Shown: positions 1-10,809 of the stretch, in pieces | Layout of the letters: each line of letters opens with the position of its first letter | Numbering within the stretch: position 1 is the stretch's first letter | Source of the DNA: Pleurodeles waltl | Taxonomy: Eukaryota > Chordata > Amphibia > Caudata > Salamandridae | Assembly (NCBI RefSeq): GCF_031143425.1 | Contig: NC_090448.1 | Span: 332,828,177 to 332,892,176 of the forward strand | Direction: 5' to 3' | DNA length: 64,000 nt | Made by a program: the position numbers and the translations under genes | The notes under the pieces: generated by a model | Databases searched by the model: none | Seen by the model: the letters and a program-made list of their open reading frames with translations, nothing else | What the model was told of the DNA's origin: nothing

Positions 1-865
1 TTGTTGCTCCTGCAGTTTCTTACTGAACAGGATACCTGTTCTTTGTCATCTTACCAGAAGGAGGGAGTAGGTCCTAGAAATAGCTTGACCTGATAAAATA
101 TGACTCGCCACAGCGAGTAGGTGAGTAGAATTTTCGAGGCCTGCAGTGTAATTTATTAAATGAGTAGGGTGTTTGCATACTCTAAGTAAGAGAGTGGGGA
201 GTTGGCGTACTCCAAGTGAATGTTACGCTTTGTGCCACAAATTGTCCACACGTTGTTGTTTACGGGTCCTGCGAAGCCTAAAGCTACGGAGTATAGTACA
301 AGTGTATGGAGACACATGTTTCATTTATTGTCTGCAGTGAGGTGTTGGTCGATTGAGTGCTGTCGACAATGCCAGTAGATTCCTTGAGTGTATAAAGTTG
401 GTGGTAGATATTAGGTGAATCCTGAGTGCACGTGGAGAAACCGTATCAAGCAGAGTGAGGTTTGCGGGTCAAGTCTTACTTGCGTTTGTGAGAAAGCCAT
501 AGCTGGTAAAATAGCTGTTTGTGCAAAAGGCCACAGACGAAAGTCCTCTATACCTTTCAAAGCGTTTGAGTCCCACCTGTAGAGAGGAGACAGGTTTGGT
601 TTTTGTGCTCACAATATTCACATTTAGGTGTTTATGTGAGAGGTGCATGAGACGGCTCTGAAGTGAGTCGCTGCTCTAGACTGAAGTGAGTGTGACATCA
701 TTTGGTCCATGCTGGGATTGGTTGGTTGGTGAGAAAAGCCACACATGGATTGGTGGACAAGACTGCATTGCTATAGGCTGAGAACAGTTTGTGAAAAGGA
801 TTGTAGGATCAAAATTATTTCCTGGTTTCATAGAATTTGTGGTCGTTAATTAAATTTATGTAAAA
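1..865 (+). other. Sequence upstream of ERV-A gag (leader and possible LTR part)
   Basis: There is no open frame. A TATAAAG lies near 389-395, and the stretch ends just before the gag ATG at 866, so it may be the 3' part of the 5' LTR plus leader. No primer-binding site, AATAAA or match to the sequence after env could be made out, so the LTR reading is unproven. Confidence 0.3.
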
Positions 866-3768
866 ATGAAGTTTTTCAAAGCTTTAAGGAGTGCGTTGAG
901 AGGAGATGTTTTTATTCCAGTTAGGGAGAGTCAGCCTACTCCACCTGAGGGTACACCCGCATTTGAAGTAATGGAGGAAAGAGGAGTTTCGGCATGTCTT
1001 TGGGTAAATCAATAGTGCAAAATAACTGAGAAGGAAGGTACTTTAGCTTTCCCCTGTTACGGATCTTTTAATTTAAGAGTATTGGAGAATTTGAGGAGGG
1101 TGTTGTATGAATCAAAACCCCTTCCTAGACTTGCACAATTTGAAGCACTTGCCATTTGGTAATTAGTTGCGAGGGAGAAAGAAGCTCAGAAATTTGAGGA
1201 GAATGAGGAAAGCAGAAAATAAATTGGCAGAAGCTAGATGGGCCGAGGAGCAGAAAATTTGGAGAGCTGATACATTACATGTAGTGAAGTTATTCCCAGC
1301 AATTACACAGGAAGGCAATGGAGGTGTTAAACTTAAAGCCAAAAAGAAATCTGAAGAAGATCCAGCAGAAAAAGTTAGGTGAAAACAAAAAAAGTATCAG
1401 ACACCAAAAGTGATTCAGGTGATGAATTTATAACTTTGTTGTAGAATCGTCCACCACCATATAATGTAGTTGCATCAGTAAACCAGAATGTAGTCACAAG
1501 TATTGCTTCAGCTCCAGCTTTACAAAGCCAGGTTCAGATAACTTCAAATGTGCCTACTGGCAATATTGCACAGGTGCCAGCGGTTTATCCGACAATTCCA
1601 ATTGCCAATACAGCCCAGAATGTCACAGTTCCAGTGATGACACAGCCAATTCAGAATGCAGGAATGACTTAGTTTGAGTGTACACCTAATGTACAGACAC
1701 CTGCACAGATTGTGAACCAGAGACAGACAATGCCTATGTATTTCCCAGTAACGACACCACAGAGTGTTGACCCAAATCAGTCAAATCAGGCTTTTGTTAC
1801 AGTACTAACTGATCAAGGTAAAGGATTAATGTTCCTACCAAGTCAAACAAATTTGTCAGGACCGGATGCATGGACAGTTCTTGTGACAATAGGTCCAGTG
1901 GCCCTGTTGTATGCTCAGGGTAATAATGAGAGTGTTCCCCAGATTCCAAATCCAGTATCTTCAATGAATTCCCCTTTTGCAACTAATGCAGAAATGGAGA
2001 GACTGAGCACTACTTTGCCAACTAGGACCCCTATGAATTATTTTGGTCTTAACCAGACATATTATAGAGTAGGTCCAGTGATTTATGTGACATGTCCCCC
2101 ATGCTCTATATGCAAATTTTTATTAGCTCATGAGCAGGCCATGAGAGCAACCTGTATACATCCACAGCCCCTATCTCGAGGAAATAACATTAGTTTACAA
2201 GGGTTATCAGCACAACAATTAACCGAATAATGGACAACCTAAATGAAGGATCAGGTTTGAAAAACACCCCAGAGGAAGAAAAGACATTGAACATGGCTAG
2301 ACTAAAACTGGAACTAAATGAAATGAATGAGGGAACACTTGAATTGGACAGGTTAGATTGTTACAATGAAAACGAATTGCACTTCACGTGCAACAATGTT
2401 ACACTTCAAGCAATGACAGTTTTATGAGAAGTTATCCAACTTAGCTGAGAAATATGACATTGAAACGAATAAGGCCAAACAGCTGAAGAAAAGGTACAGA
2501 TTAGACTTCGATTTGAGAGACTGCAAACATGAGATCACCTGGAATGAAAATTCATATTAAGGAATTGATTCAGAGCATTCAAACATGGGGAGCATTAGAT
2601 AAATAGGAAGGCAGATGGGCAAAGAAAAGAGATCAGAAGAAAAAGCCAACTGCATCTTCAAATGATGTACAGCAGGCTGAGGGAGCTGTAAAAATGAAGC
2701 CAATGAGAGAAATTCCAGGAGGGAATTGTATTCATGTCCCATGGAGCAAAAGTGACATACTGTCATTTACAAATGATTACCCAAAGTTGAGGGAAAAACT
2801 GTGAAATGGTACCAGCAAACAGGGAGGTTTGTCAAGCTTGCAAAGTGCCTGTGGGAAGATTTTAACACTTTATTTGAGATTGTGGTTCCAGCAGATTTGT
2901 GGGTTGAGTGTAAGCAGAGTGTTGATTGGCCTATGCGTGAGCAGCCAAGGGATGCAGTAACAGGTGGGCCATCTGAAGAGGTGATGAAAAGCCATTACAA
3001 GGTAACTGAGTTTTTGAGAACCAGAGTTTCCCCCAAAGATTTTGATTGGCAAAGGATTGACAGGATAGCTTAGGACACAAAGGAGTCTGTTCATACTTAT
3101 TATGAGAGATTGTTGCAGGCATTCAAGCGATACAGTGGCACAGAGACTACTGAACCGAGAGACATGATTCATTTTGTGTTCAGATTTGTTCAAGGATTGA
3201 AGCCTGAAATTAGCAACATCATTTGAAATCATTTGATTTGCTGGCAGGGAAAGTTGAGTGATTAAATATTGCATTATGCTTAATGGTGATGCAAATTAGG
3301 ACTGCCCAAGCAGCAGGTATGCAGAGATCACAAGGGATGGTGAATGTAGGAAGAATGCAGGGAACACAGCAGCAAGGCAATATGGTGCCTCAACTCAGAG
3401 GTAGAGGTCATGGAATTCGAATAGATCTGAATGTGGCTGATTTTCAGTATATGAAGAAAATGCTTCCTTGTTATGCATGCGGCAAAGTCGGCCATTGGAC
3501 ACGGGAGAGTCTCTATAACAATGTAAAACATTTGGTGCAAGGTGGTGGTGTTGTGTAGATGGTTGACAACAGTCAATTTCAAAATCAAAGAGTTCAAAGG
3601 CCCCAAAATCAAAACATGAATGTTCCTACTGGAGCAGTTCAAATGCAAGTTCCACAGCAACATGTACAATATCCCCAAAAGCAAATTCAAGCCCCACAGC
3701 AAATGCAGATACCACAAGCTCCGATGGCACAGCAATAGATAATGGCTCCTCAGCAGAAGGCAAACCAA
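866..3768 (+). pseudogene. gag: ERV-A gag remnant (MA, PPPY late domain, CA, NC)
   Basis: The frame starts at ATG 866 and runs with stops (for example near 1012 and 1159) and a frame change around 1165. A basic, Glu/Lys-rich segment (1167-1379) is followed by a Pro/Gln/Asn-rich linker that begins with PPPY at about 1450-1461, the NEDD4-recruiting budding motif of gammaretroviral gag. The capsid-like part is at 2801-3225; a major-homology-type stretch (HTYYERLLQAFKRYSG) lies at about 3095-3145 after one in-frame stop. The nucleocapsid has one zinc knuckle at 3469-3510 (CYACGKVGHWTRES); the fourth ligand is Ser instead of Cys. A Gln/Pro-rich tail runs to about 3768. The N-terminus starts MKFF, with no Gly at position 2, so the usual myristoylation signal is not visible. 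Confidence 0.8.
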
Positions 3769-3875
3769 AGATCAAATGCAAATGTAAATACATTAATCAC
3801 ACAATACCCTTTGACAGATGTCAGTAATGATGAAATGAGTCAAGAATATATGAGTGAGAGTTAAGAAGAGGAAAA

Positions 3876-4267
3876 ATGTTGTTGGCTGCCTCAGTGGAGG
3901 TAAATCAGTGTGGTCCTTATGTCAATGCAAGTGTTATGAGACAAGACGTTTCATTTCTGGTTGACACTGAAGCAACTCATTCCACTCTCAGGTCTGCAGA
4001 AGTCCATAATGTACCCCTTTCTGGAAGAATAGTTCAGGCTCCAGGAATAGCGAACCAGCATTACAGAATTCATTCCAGTCAACATTGGAACATTTGAAGA
4101 TTTGCACCAATTGTAGTCTGCGGTTTAAGTCCTGTGAGTCTGTGAGGAAGAGACTTGCTGTGGCAATTAAAATTGATGAGATATATCCTCTAATGTTATT
4201 GTTTCCTGTCATGACAGTCAGAGACTTGCCTGATGAACTACAAGACACAGTAATGTTGAGAGTTTAA
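3876..4267 (+). pseudogene. pro: ERV-A retroviral aspartic protease remnant
   Basis: The 73-codon frame at 3876-4094 contains VSFLVDTEATHSTL. The retropepsin active-site triplet should be DTG, but here it is DTE (Asp codon at 3963-3965), which should abolish catalysis. The flanking hydrophobic LVD and ATHS residues match class I protease. A frame change near 4085 leads into 4085-4267, which holds the second half of the fold (flap and substrate-wall region) and abuts the N-terminus of RT. No Gly at the third position and a broken frame mean it is non-functional. In related viruses the enzyme matures Gag and Gag-Pol during budding. Confidence 0.75.
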
Positions 4268-5400
4268 AATCTCTCTGGAAAAGATATTGGACTCATACGA
4301 GGTGTTGAGCCAATCAAAGTAACCATAAAGCCAAATGCAGTCTTTCCCAGAACACATCAGTATAATATGACCTTAGAAGTGATTGAAGGAATTACTCCAA
4401 TAATTTAAGACTTTGGAGCAGGGATGACTAAAAGAAGTGATGGGTAGCCTGTGTAATTCTCTCATTATTGGATTGCGAAAGCCACGTGGTAAATATCACA
4501 TAGATCAGGATTTGAGAAAGGTGAATGAAGTTGTGGTATCCTTTTGTCCAGTGGTACCGAACCCAGCAGTAATCTTATTACAGATCCCTTGTGAAGCAGA
4601 GTGGTTTTCTGTAATTTATTTGTCACAGGCATTCTTCTCAGTGCCTTTGCACAAGGATAGTCAGTTCCTTTTCTCATTCAGATTTGGCAACTGTGTGAAT
4701 AAGTGGTGCTGTAATCAACAGGGGTTTTCAAGAACCTCTGCCCATTTTTATTCAGATCCTGAAAAAGAATTTAGAATCCTTGAACATGCTGTTTTAGTGC
4801 AATACATTGATAATCTGATGGTTGTGTCTAATACACGAGAAGCTTGCAGGCAAGACACCATAGCATTGCTGAATCATTTGTGTGAAAACAGACATAAGGT
4901 TTCCCCTACTAAATTACAGTATTGCCAGAAGGAAGTAAGGTATTTGGGTCACCAAACTGAGAAATGAGCAAAAAGTGTCCAGAGAGAGAGGTTTAACTAT
5001 TATGCAGATTAATCCCCTGTTACAGAGAGAGATGTAAGGATGTTTTTGGGCATGGTGAGCTACTGTCGCCGGTGGATCCCCAATTTTTCAGTAATTTCCA
5101 AACTATTGCAGAAGCTAACACACAAAGAAGTTATAGACACAGTTCCATTTGTTGACAAATGCATGAAAGCTTTCAATGCGTTGAGAAAGAGTTTGTTAGA
5201 GCTCCAGCTTTGGGAATGCCTGATTACACTGAAAGTTTTTCTCTGTTTTGTTATGAACATGATGGATGTGGTGTTTCTGTTTTGACACAGTCGCATGGAG
5301 GTCCCTGCAGCTTTGCCTGGCTGTTTAAAAGCTGTGTCTGGCACTGGTGTAAGCAGTGGTCAAGCAAAGGTATTATGATGGGACACTCTTTATCTGTTTA
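4268..5400 (+). pseudogene. pol: ERV-A reverse transcriptase remnant (fingers, palm, thumb/connection)
   Basis: Fingers begin around 4295 (VEPIKVTIKPNAVFPRTHQ), and the main frame is 4437-4964. The palm shows QDLRKVNE, then motif A as VIYLSQAFFSVPL, where the first catalytic Asp is Tyr. The YxDD box reads YIDN (4803-4814), so the last Asp is Asn. RYLGH (4938-4952) marks the palm/thumb junction. FLGMVSYCRRWIPNFS (5043-5090) is the conserved gammaretroviral thumb motif. A frame change near 5160-5200 moves into the connection segment (APALGMPDYTESFSLF) at 5159-5413. Two of three palm carboxylates are replaced, so polymerase activity is lost even apart from the stops. Confidence 0.85.
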
Positions 5401-5583
5401 TATCTCCATTTGATTGAGGTATTTTTGACCAGAAAAAAAAAACAATATTTGACTAGTGCCCGTCTTACCCTTTACGAGTTATTAATTCTTGGTTCCTCAA
5501 ATGTGACAATCAAGAGGTGTTCAGCACTGAACCCAGCTACATTATTACCTGTTAATATTGATGATGCAAACAATGTAAATTAA

Positions 5584-6010
5584 GTGGAGCATGCCTCCCT
5601 CGCTGTTACTGAACTATGCATCAAACCCAGACCTGATATCCAGGATACTCCTTTAGAGGAGAATGACCAAGTTGTTTTTGTTGATTACTCCTGTTTAAGA
5701 GACAACGAAGATGCTTTGAGAGCTGGTCTGCACCATCTTATGAGTAGTCAAAGCCTCATGGCTTCAAGGAGTCATTTCTGCACAAGTAGCAGAATTAGTT
5801 AACCTTACAAGGGCATGCTGCATATCTGAGCAGCTTAAAGTGACAATATTCACAGACAGTCAATATGGATTTGGTGTTGTTCATGACTTTGGGCAGTTAT
5901 GGCACCAGTGAGGTTTATGACCTCTTCAAGATCACCCATTCGAAATGGCGAGAGAATTCATAGTTTACCGAATGTATTCCAGTTACCTGAGAAAACTGCA
6001 TTTGTAAAGT
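5584..6010 (+). pseudogene. pol: ERV-A RNase H remnant
   Basis: The first part (VVFVDYSCLRDN, near 5671-5706) corresponds to the strand carrying the first RNase H carboxylate. After frame changes, AQVAELVNLTRA (near 5779-5815) carries the Glu of the alpha-A helix, and TIFTDSQYGFGVVHDFG (5845-5895) carries the next Asp. The spacing fits gammaretroviral RNase H, which removes RNA from RNA:DNA hybrids during reverse transcription. Stops and shifts break the frame at least three times. The C-terminal part grades into the integrase N-terminus near 6050. Confidence 0.75.
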
Positions 6011-6049
6011 GCACAGCCCAACAGAAGTCAAATGATTATATCTTATTAG

Positions 6050-7231
6050 GCAATGTGTATGCTGGCTAATTTGCCAGCTATTGTGCACTCCATTACGTCA
6101 CCTTTAAAGAAGGGTGGGGTGGTAGAAGCAACACCGGTGAAACAAATCAAAGTTTCTCGATCTCAGTGGTTGATACCTAGGATGATATCAAAAGATTGCA
6201 GGAAGAGGCAACAGAGGAAGAACACAGGGTTTGGAGTATGGCAGGTTGTGAACAGAGAGAGGAAGATGATGTCTGGATTTCAAGTGAAGGAAAAGTTGTG
6301 TTGCCAGATTGTTCGTTGAACTCGATGGCTAGATATTATCATGGTCAAATTCATCTTGGCAGAGATGCAATGATTTACACATTTAAACAGACATGGTAAA
6401 ATCCCAAATTTAGGTTAATTGCAGAAGTAGTAAGTCACTGATGTGCCACATGTCAGCAGATGAATGTAGGAAAACGGACTGGTTAATTTGAGCCACATAG
6501 GCAGATCGGGAGGTCCATTTAACAGAATGTAGCTTAATTTTATTGAGATGCCTGCTTGTAATGGATTGAAGTAGGTGCTGCTTATTGTGTGTGTGTTTTC
6601 CCACTGGATAGAGGCCTATCCAACACATAGGAATGACAGGCTTACTGTAGCTAAGCTCCTGCTCAGGGAACTAATACCAAGGTTTAGTTTCCTGACTTCT
6701 TTGGAATAAGATTGAGGAACTAATTTTAATAGTGAGTTCATAAAGTTTTTGTGTGAAGCACAGAACATTGAGCAAAAATTGTACCTCAGTTACACACCAG
6801 AGGCATCTGGATTGGTGGAGCAAATGAATGGAACGCTAAAAGCTCGATTGGCAAAGGTTTGTGCCTCTACAATGTGCTGGTCTTCCGAACTGGATTCATG
6901 CAAGCCACATACTCAGGTTCCATGTCCTCTTGAAACGACAAAGTCTGATCCACTAAGAGTGAGTGCTGAAGAAGAAGGGGTTCAGATTGAACAAGCTGTC
7001 AGGACTGAACAAATGGCTAAAGCAGAAATTGTGCAAAATGGTGAAAATGCAAGTATTCTGAATGCAAACAGAGGTGCAGAAGTGAAAAGTCAAAGCAAAC
7101 CTACTCCTGCCAACACAGCAGACGGTGTGAGTCCAGTTCCACTTGAAAAGAGAACTGTAAAAGGAGATCAATGGCTTGCATGCACATCTGACTTGGTTGC
7201 TGATAAACCCCCAACAATAACAGAAGAGTAG
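6050..7231 (+). pseudogene. pol: ERV-A integrase remnant and unassigned Gln/Glu-rich C-terminal frame
   Basis: The zinc-binding HHCC domain is visible: YYHGQIHLG (His codons near 6340 and 6352) and, after a stop, CATCQQ (6443-6460). In the core the first catalytic Asp position reads LNFIEMP (Asp to Asn) near 6530-6555. The second Asp survives between two stops just before GTNFNSEF (about 6710-6740). The Glu region is intact as SGLVEQMNGTLKARLAK (about 6809-6860). The frame 6749-7228 then continues into a Glu/Ala/Lys-rich tail that does not look like the usual integrase C-terminal beta-barrel. It could be a deletion joining integrase to the start of env, or a lineage-specific tail. Confidence 0.75.
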
Positions 7232-9729
7232 ATTAAATTGAAGGTGAAGTCGGTGCTGTGAGAAGAACAAAAAGGAAAAGTGTGCTAAGCCGCAAATACT
7301 CTTCACCTGAATGGATCTATCTCATTGCAAATTAATGAGAGAACGAGTTTAAGGCCTTTTGTTTCGACTGTAAGGATTCAGTTAAACATTCTGGAACTTG
7401 AAATTGTATTTGAACTGAGTTTTAAAATAACCTTGCCAATTGGCCAACAGAAATATTACACACTGGAAGTGACGATAAGAGATCATCAAACTATGATATA
7501 TTAACATTGACACATTTTGAACTATTATTGAGAACGTTGTAGTTGAAACTTTATGAACTTTGTAAAAGATCAAGAACTGTGGAAATAAGTGCAAAAATAC
7601 TTTTTTTTAAAGCTATTTTGGATTTGATTTGTTTGCTTTTGTGTTTCAATTTTTCTTTTTGTTTTCTCTCTCTGATTCTACAGAAGCCATGAACCGAGAC
7701 AGGGTAAATGTAGTAAATGTAAGTATGTAACCATCTAGGCAGGATAAGTTACACATAAATGAGGGATTGTTTCGTTTAGATGACACAAAGGGAGATTTTT
7801 ATTCCAATGTTTATTATAGTCTGCTTAGGAGTATGTGGATATAGTAAATGTGTGTAACTGTTATATTTGTACACAAATTCCTTCATCAGTACAGGAAGGG
7901 ATAACATATCATACCTGACCACTAATTTATGGCATTAGTTGCAGCTTATTTTTAACATGTTTTTACAATCAGGAATATATTCAGTATTTTTATTCAAACT
8001 TCAATCTAGTTTTCTCTTTTATGCCCATTAATCAGCAATGCAAAAACGAAAAACACAGACATAGGGGGTCATTCTGACTCCCGCCGGCCGCGGTAACCGC
8101 AGGGCCGGCGGGAGCCGCCAGAATACCGCTGCACGGTCAGAAGACCGCCGCGGTTATTCTGAGTTTCCCGCTGGGCGGGCGGGCGACCGCCAGAAGGCCG
8201 CCCGCCCGCCCAGCGGGAAACCCCCTTCCACGAGGATGCCGGCTCCGAATGGAGCCGGCGGAGTGGAAAGGGTGCGACGGGTGCAGTTGCACCCGTCGCG
8301 ATTTTCAGTGTCTGCATGGCAGACACTGAAAATCTTGGTGGGGCCCTGTTACGGGGGCCCCGGCAGTGCCCATGCCATTGGCATGGGCACTGCAGGGGCC
8401 CCCAGGGGCCCCACAACACCCCTTACCGCCATCCTGTTCCTGGCGGCCAAAACCGCCAGGAACAGGATGGCGGTAAGGGGGTCGGAATCCCCATGGCGGC
8501 GCAGCAAGCTGCGCCACCATGGAGGATTCTCCAGGGCAGCGGGAAACCGGCGGTACACCGCCGGTATCCCGTTTCTGACCGCGGCTGTACCGCCGCGGTC
8601 AGAATGCCCAGGGATGCACCGCCAGCCTGTTGGCGGTGCATCCGCGGTCCCCGGCCCTGGCGGAGTTTACCGCCAGGGTCGGAATGACCCCCATAGTAGG
8701 GAGTTCTTTGAACCTACCCTAACGTTTGGCACAGCATATGCACATCAGAATAATCTAACATGTCTTCTCACACAAGTAGAAAAGGAGTTCATTAATCAAG
8801 CTGATGACAGAAGAAAAGCAATGAAAGAAAGGATAGACAAGGGCATAGCTTCACACAATTACAAGAAGGGGTCAGCTCACAATACACGTACTACACTAGG
8901 AAGCCTAGCTTTAGATTGGCAACATGTAGGGAATCTTTGACTATATAGGCCGCAATCGAAAACTGACAATAAGTTTGTGGGAACGAATGAATGAAGTCTT
9001 GTTTTTGGTTAAGAATGTATAGGACTTTATGTTAAATGGACAATGCTCCGGCGTGTTTGGTGTATATTACATATGTAGAAAGAATGGTGATAACAGTTTA
9101 CCAAAAGGTTGGTATGGCATATGCTATTTAGGAGTAGTTTTTCTGAAAATCTACCATGTTGATGACATTGACAATCCAGCAGGGAATGAGAGGCTAAAAA
9201 TGAGGATCAAAAGTGGTGCAAGTAGTTCAGAGATTACTGGAGCTATTTTAGGAGCATTTATTCCATTAGTAGGTGTGATCGTAAATACCATAAATATATG
9301 GAAGTTGTCAACAATTGTGGATAAGATGTCAACTGATTTTGCAGGAGCAATGCTTCCAATGGACATAGAAATGGTTGTGTTAAGAGGTATGGTTTTGCAG
9401 AATCGCCTTGCGTTAGAGACATCCTTTTGGCAAATTAAGGCGGAATCTGTTGAGTTTTAAAGACTCAACACTGCTGTACTTACATTTCTGATAACAGTAA
9501 GGCGATAGGGAGATACCAATCTAATCTGATGAGTCTAAATGATTACTTGAATGACCTGAAACAGACAAATATTTGGGAAAGAGGAGGTGAAGAATTCTCT
9601 AAGGTAGGATCTTGGTTTGGAGATTTGGGAAATGGATTTGTGAGAATGACCCTGAAACCTTTATTAATTGTGACAGTGTGCATAATTTGTGCACTTAGAA
9701 TTTACAAGTTTTACAATTTCTGGAAATGA
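7232..9729 (+). pseudogene. env: ERV-A env remnant (SU then TM), split by a MITE
   Basis: Surface-subunit traces occur at 7860-8050 (YICTQIPSSVQEG) and, after the MITE, at 8698-8937. The frame 9029-9457 holds the end of SU (YYICRK, GWYGICYLG) and the start of TM. A hydrophobic fusion-peptide-like segment (GAILGAFIPLVGVIVNT) is at about 9238-9288, and a LQNRLALE heptad/immunosuppressive-type motif at about 9396-9420. A CCTYISDNS motif follows in another frame at about 9474-9500, the CC of a covalent class I TM. The last frame, 9529-9726, has a membrane-proximal Trp/Gly-rich stretch and one transmembrane helix (LLIVTVCIICAL) before a short cytoplasmic tail. Several frame changes make it non-functional. 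Confidence 0.75.
8064..8692. mobile_element. PIF/Harbinger-type MITE made of consecutive hairpins, inserted in ERV-A env
   Basis: The terminal inverted repeats are GGGGGTCATTCTGAC at 8064 and its complement ending at 8692, and both ends are flanked by ATA (8061-8063 and 8693-8695), a 3-bp target duplication as in PIF/Harbinger. The interior is very GC-rich and has no transposase. It is a head-to-tail series of about twelve near-perfect palindromes (for example 8080-8112, 8163-8221, 8301-8333, 8419-8480, 8491-8522, 8612-8643). The terminal motif resembles the GGCCCTCATTATGAC end of the larger Harbinger at 26640, which supports the superfamily call. The open frames across it are by-products of the GC content. 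Confidence 0.8.
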
Positions 9730-10630
9730 CGGAGTACAGATTAGTTAGAGGAGGGAGGAGATTAAAATGGAAAATATGAGAAACAGATATTACAAGACAA
9801 TGAAGAGAAGTGGCAATTATCACAGTCCTAGACCTATGGGCTATCAAACTACAAGATTTTGATTTTGTCTCATTGTAGATGAGAATGTCCTTTAGTGATG
9901 GCACAAACTGCTGTTAGAGGAGGGACTGAGAGAGACCAAATTTTACCAATATTTTAGTGGCATAGAAGTTAGCATATGGTGACTTATTAGCCTTCATTTA
10001 AAAGCCTATCAGAGAATTAAATTAACACGAAATGTAAAACGTGCACTTTTGAATTATGGTGAATTGTGCATTTATATTCGAGAGAATTACTGACATGAAC
10101 TAATATCAAAAGTATTATTCTTAGAGAAACACTATATTATGAGTATTAAATGAACATTAATTAATTGCAATTATATTGATTTAATTGAATGTAATAACAT
10201 AAATTACATGTGTGCAGAAAAATAAATGCACGCTTAAGTTGTGTTCTAATGTTCTACTGTATTAAAGACTGAGAACAAGTTTGGAGATTCATAAAGTAAC
10301 AGTATTTGTTCTAGCTGTTGAACAAGGCAGGAAGCTTTATTGACTTCATGTGAGAATTGAACAACTCATCCTGTGAGAAAGGATATTGAAGCTGCAATCA
10401 ACTAGAAAATTGTATATTTTGGCAGAACTGTATGAATTCATCGAGATGATCATGTATTTTCTCTGAGAAAATTCAGAATAGTTGCAAGCTTGATCGGCTT
10501 GTGGAAATCCTATTAGATGTTGATCCTTGTGCGTACAATGAGCCCACCTGGCGGACCAATCAAAAACTCTTAGACATTTCTAGTTAGGGAGAGACTTTTG
10601 AAAGTTTTAGTTATTCTGTTTTTACCAATA
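9730..10630 (+). other. ERV-A 3' untranslated region and LTR-like tail
   Basis: Two polypurine runs (9748-9760 and 9915-9935) follow env and could prime plus-strand synthesis. An AATAAA lies at about 10222. A roughly 22-bp direct repeat (TTTTACCAATATTTTAGTGGCA type) occurs at about 9940 and again at about 10620, bracketing some 680 bp. This would fit an LTR or a later insertion, but no TG...CA ends with a matching 5' partner are visible. Confidence 0.35.
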
Positions 10631-10648
10631 TTTAGTGGCACTTTTCAG

Positions 10649-10809
10649 GTTTCCTGGCCACAGATCGCAGCACAGCTGCGATCTGGGCCCAGGAAACAGT
10701 TTCATAAGGCCTCGTAAGAAAGGGGAGAGTCTCCCCTTTCTTACGAGGCCTTCTGAAAGTGTTTCCTGGCCCCCGATCGCAGCAAAGCTGCGATCGGGGG
10801 CCAGGAAAC
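10649..10809. repeat. Three tandem palindromes
   Basis: Three near-perfect hairpins sit side by side: 10649-10697, 10706-10752 and 10761-10809. The outer two share the same stem (GTTTCCTGGCC ... CGATCGCAGC), so the whole block can also fold on itself. The middle one pairs AAGGCCTCGTAAGAAAGGGG with its complement. The block is followed by CACTAGACACCAGGGA, a motif that recurs in the piggyBac-like element at 47.6-48.1 kb. Confidence 0.8.

Larger units (their letters stand above)
866..10630 (+). mobile_element. ERV-A: degraded class I (gamma/epsilon-like) endogenous retrovirus
   Basis: This is a single plus-strand provirus with domains in retroviral order: gag with a PPPY late motif and zinc knuckle, aspartic protease, RT, RNase H, integrase and env with a transmembrane subunit. 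The RT, RNase H and integrase patterns follow the gammaretroviral layout (RNase H motif TDSQYGF, integrase HHCC then core). The long env with a class I TM subunit suits amphibian gamma/epsilon-like ERVs. Every gene carries stops or frameshifts, so it is a dead copy. A MITE interrupts env at 8064-8692. A matching LTR pair could not be found: the first 865 bases and the last 900 do not resemble each other by eye, so the 5' LTR may lie outside the window or be lost. Confidence 0.85.

Noticed and set aside
8236..8940. 234-codon plus-strand frame and overlapping minus frames across the MITE
   Set aside because: They follow the GC-rich palindromes of a non-coding MITE; only the last part (after 8698) is env-like.
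9940..10640. 3' LTR of ERV-A delimited by the ACCAATATTTTAGTGGCA repeat
   Set aside because: No TG...CA ends and no match to the 5' side; kept only as a low-confidence LTR-like tail.
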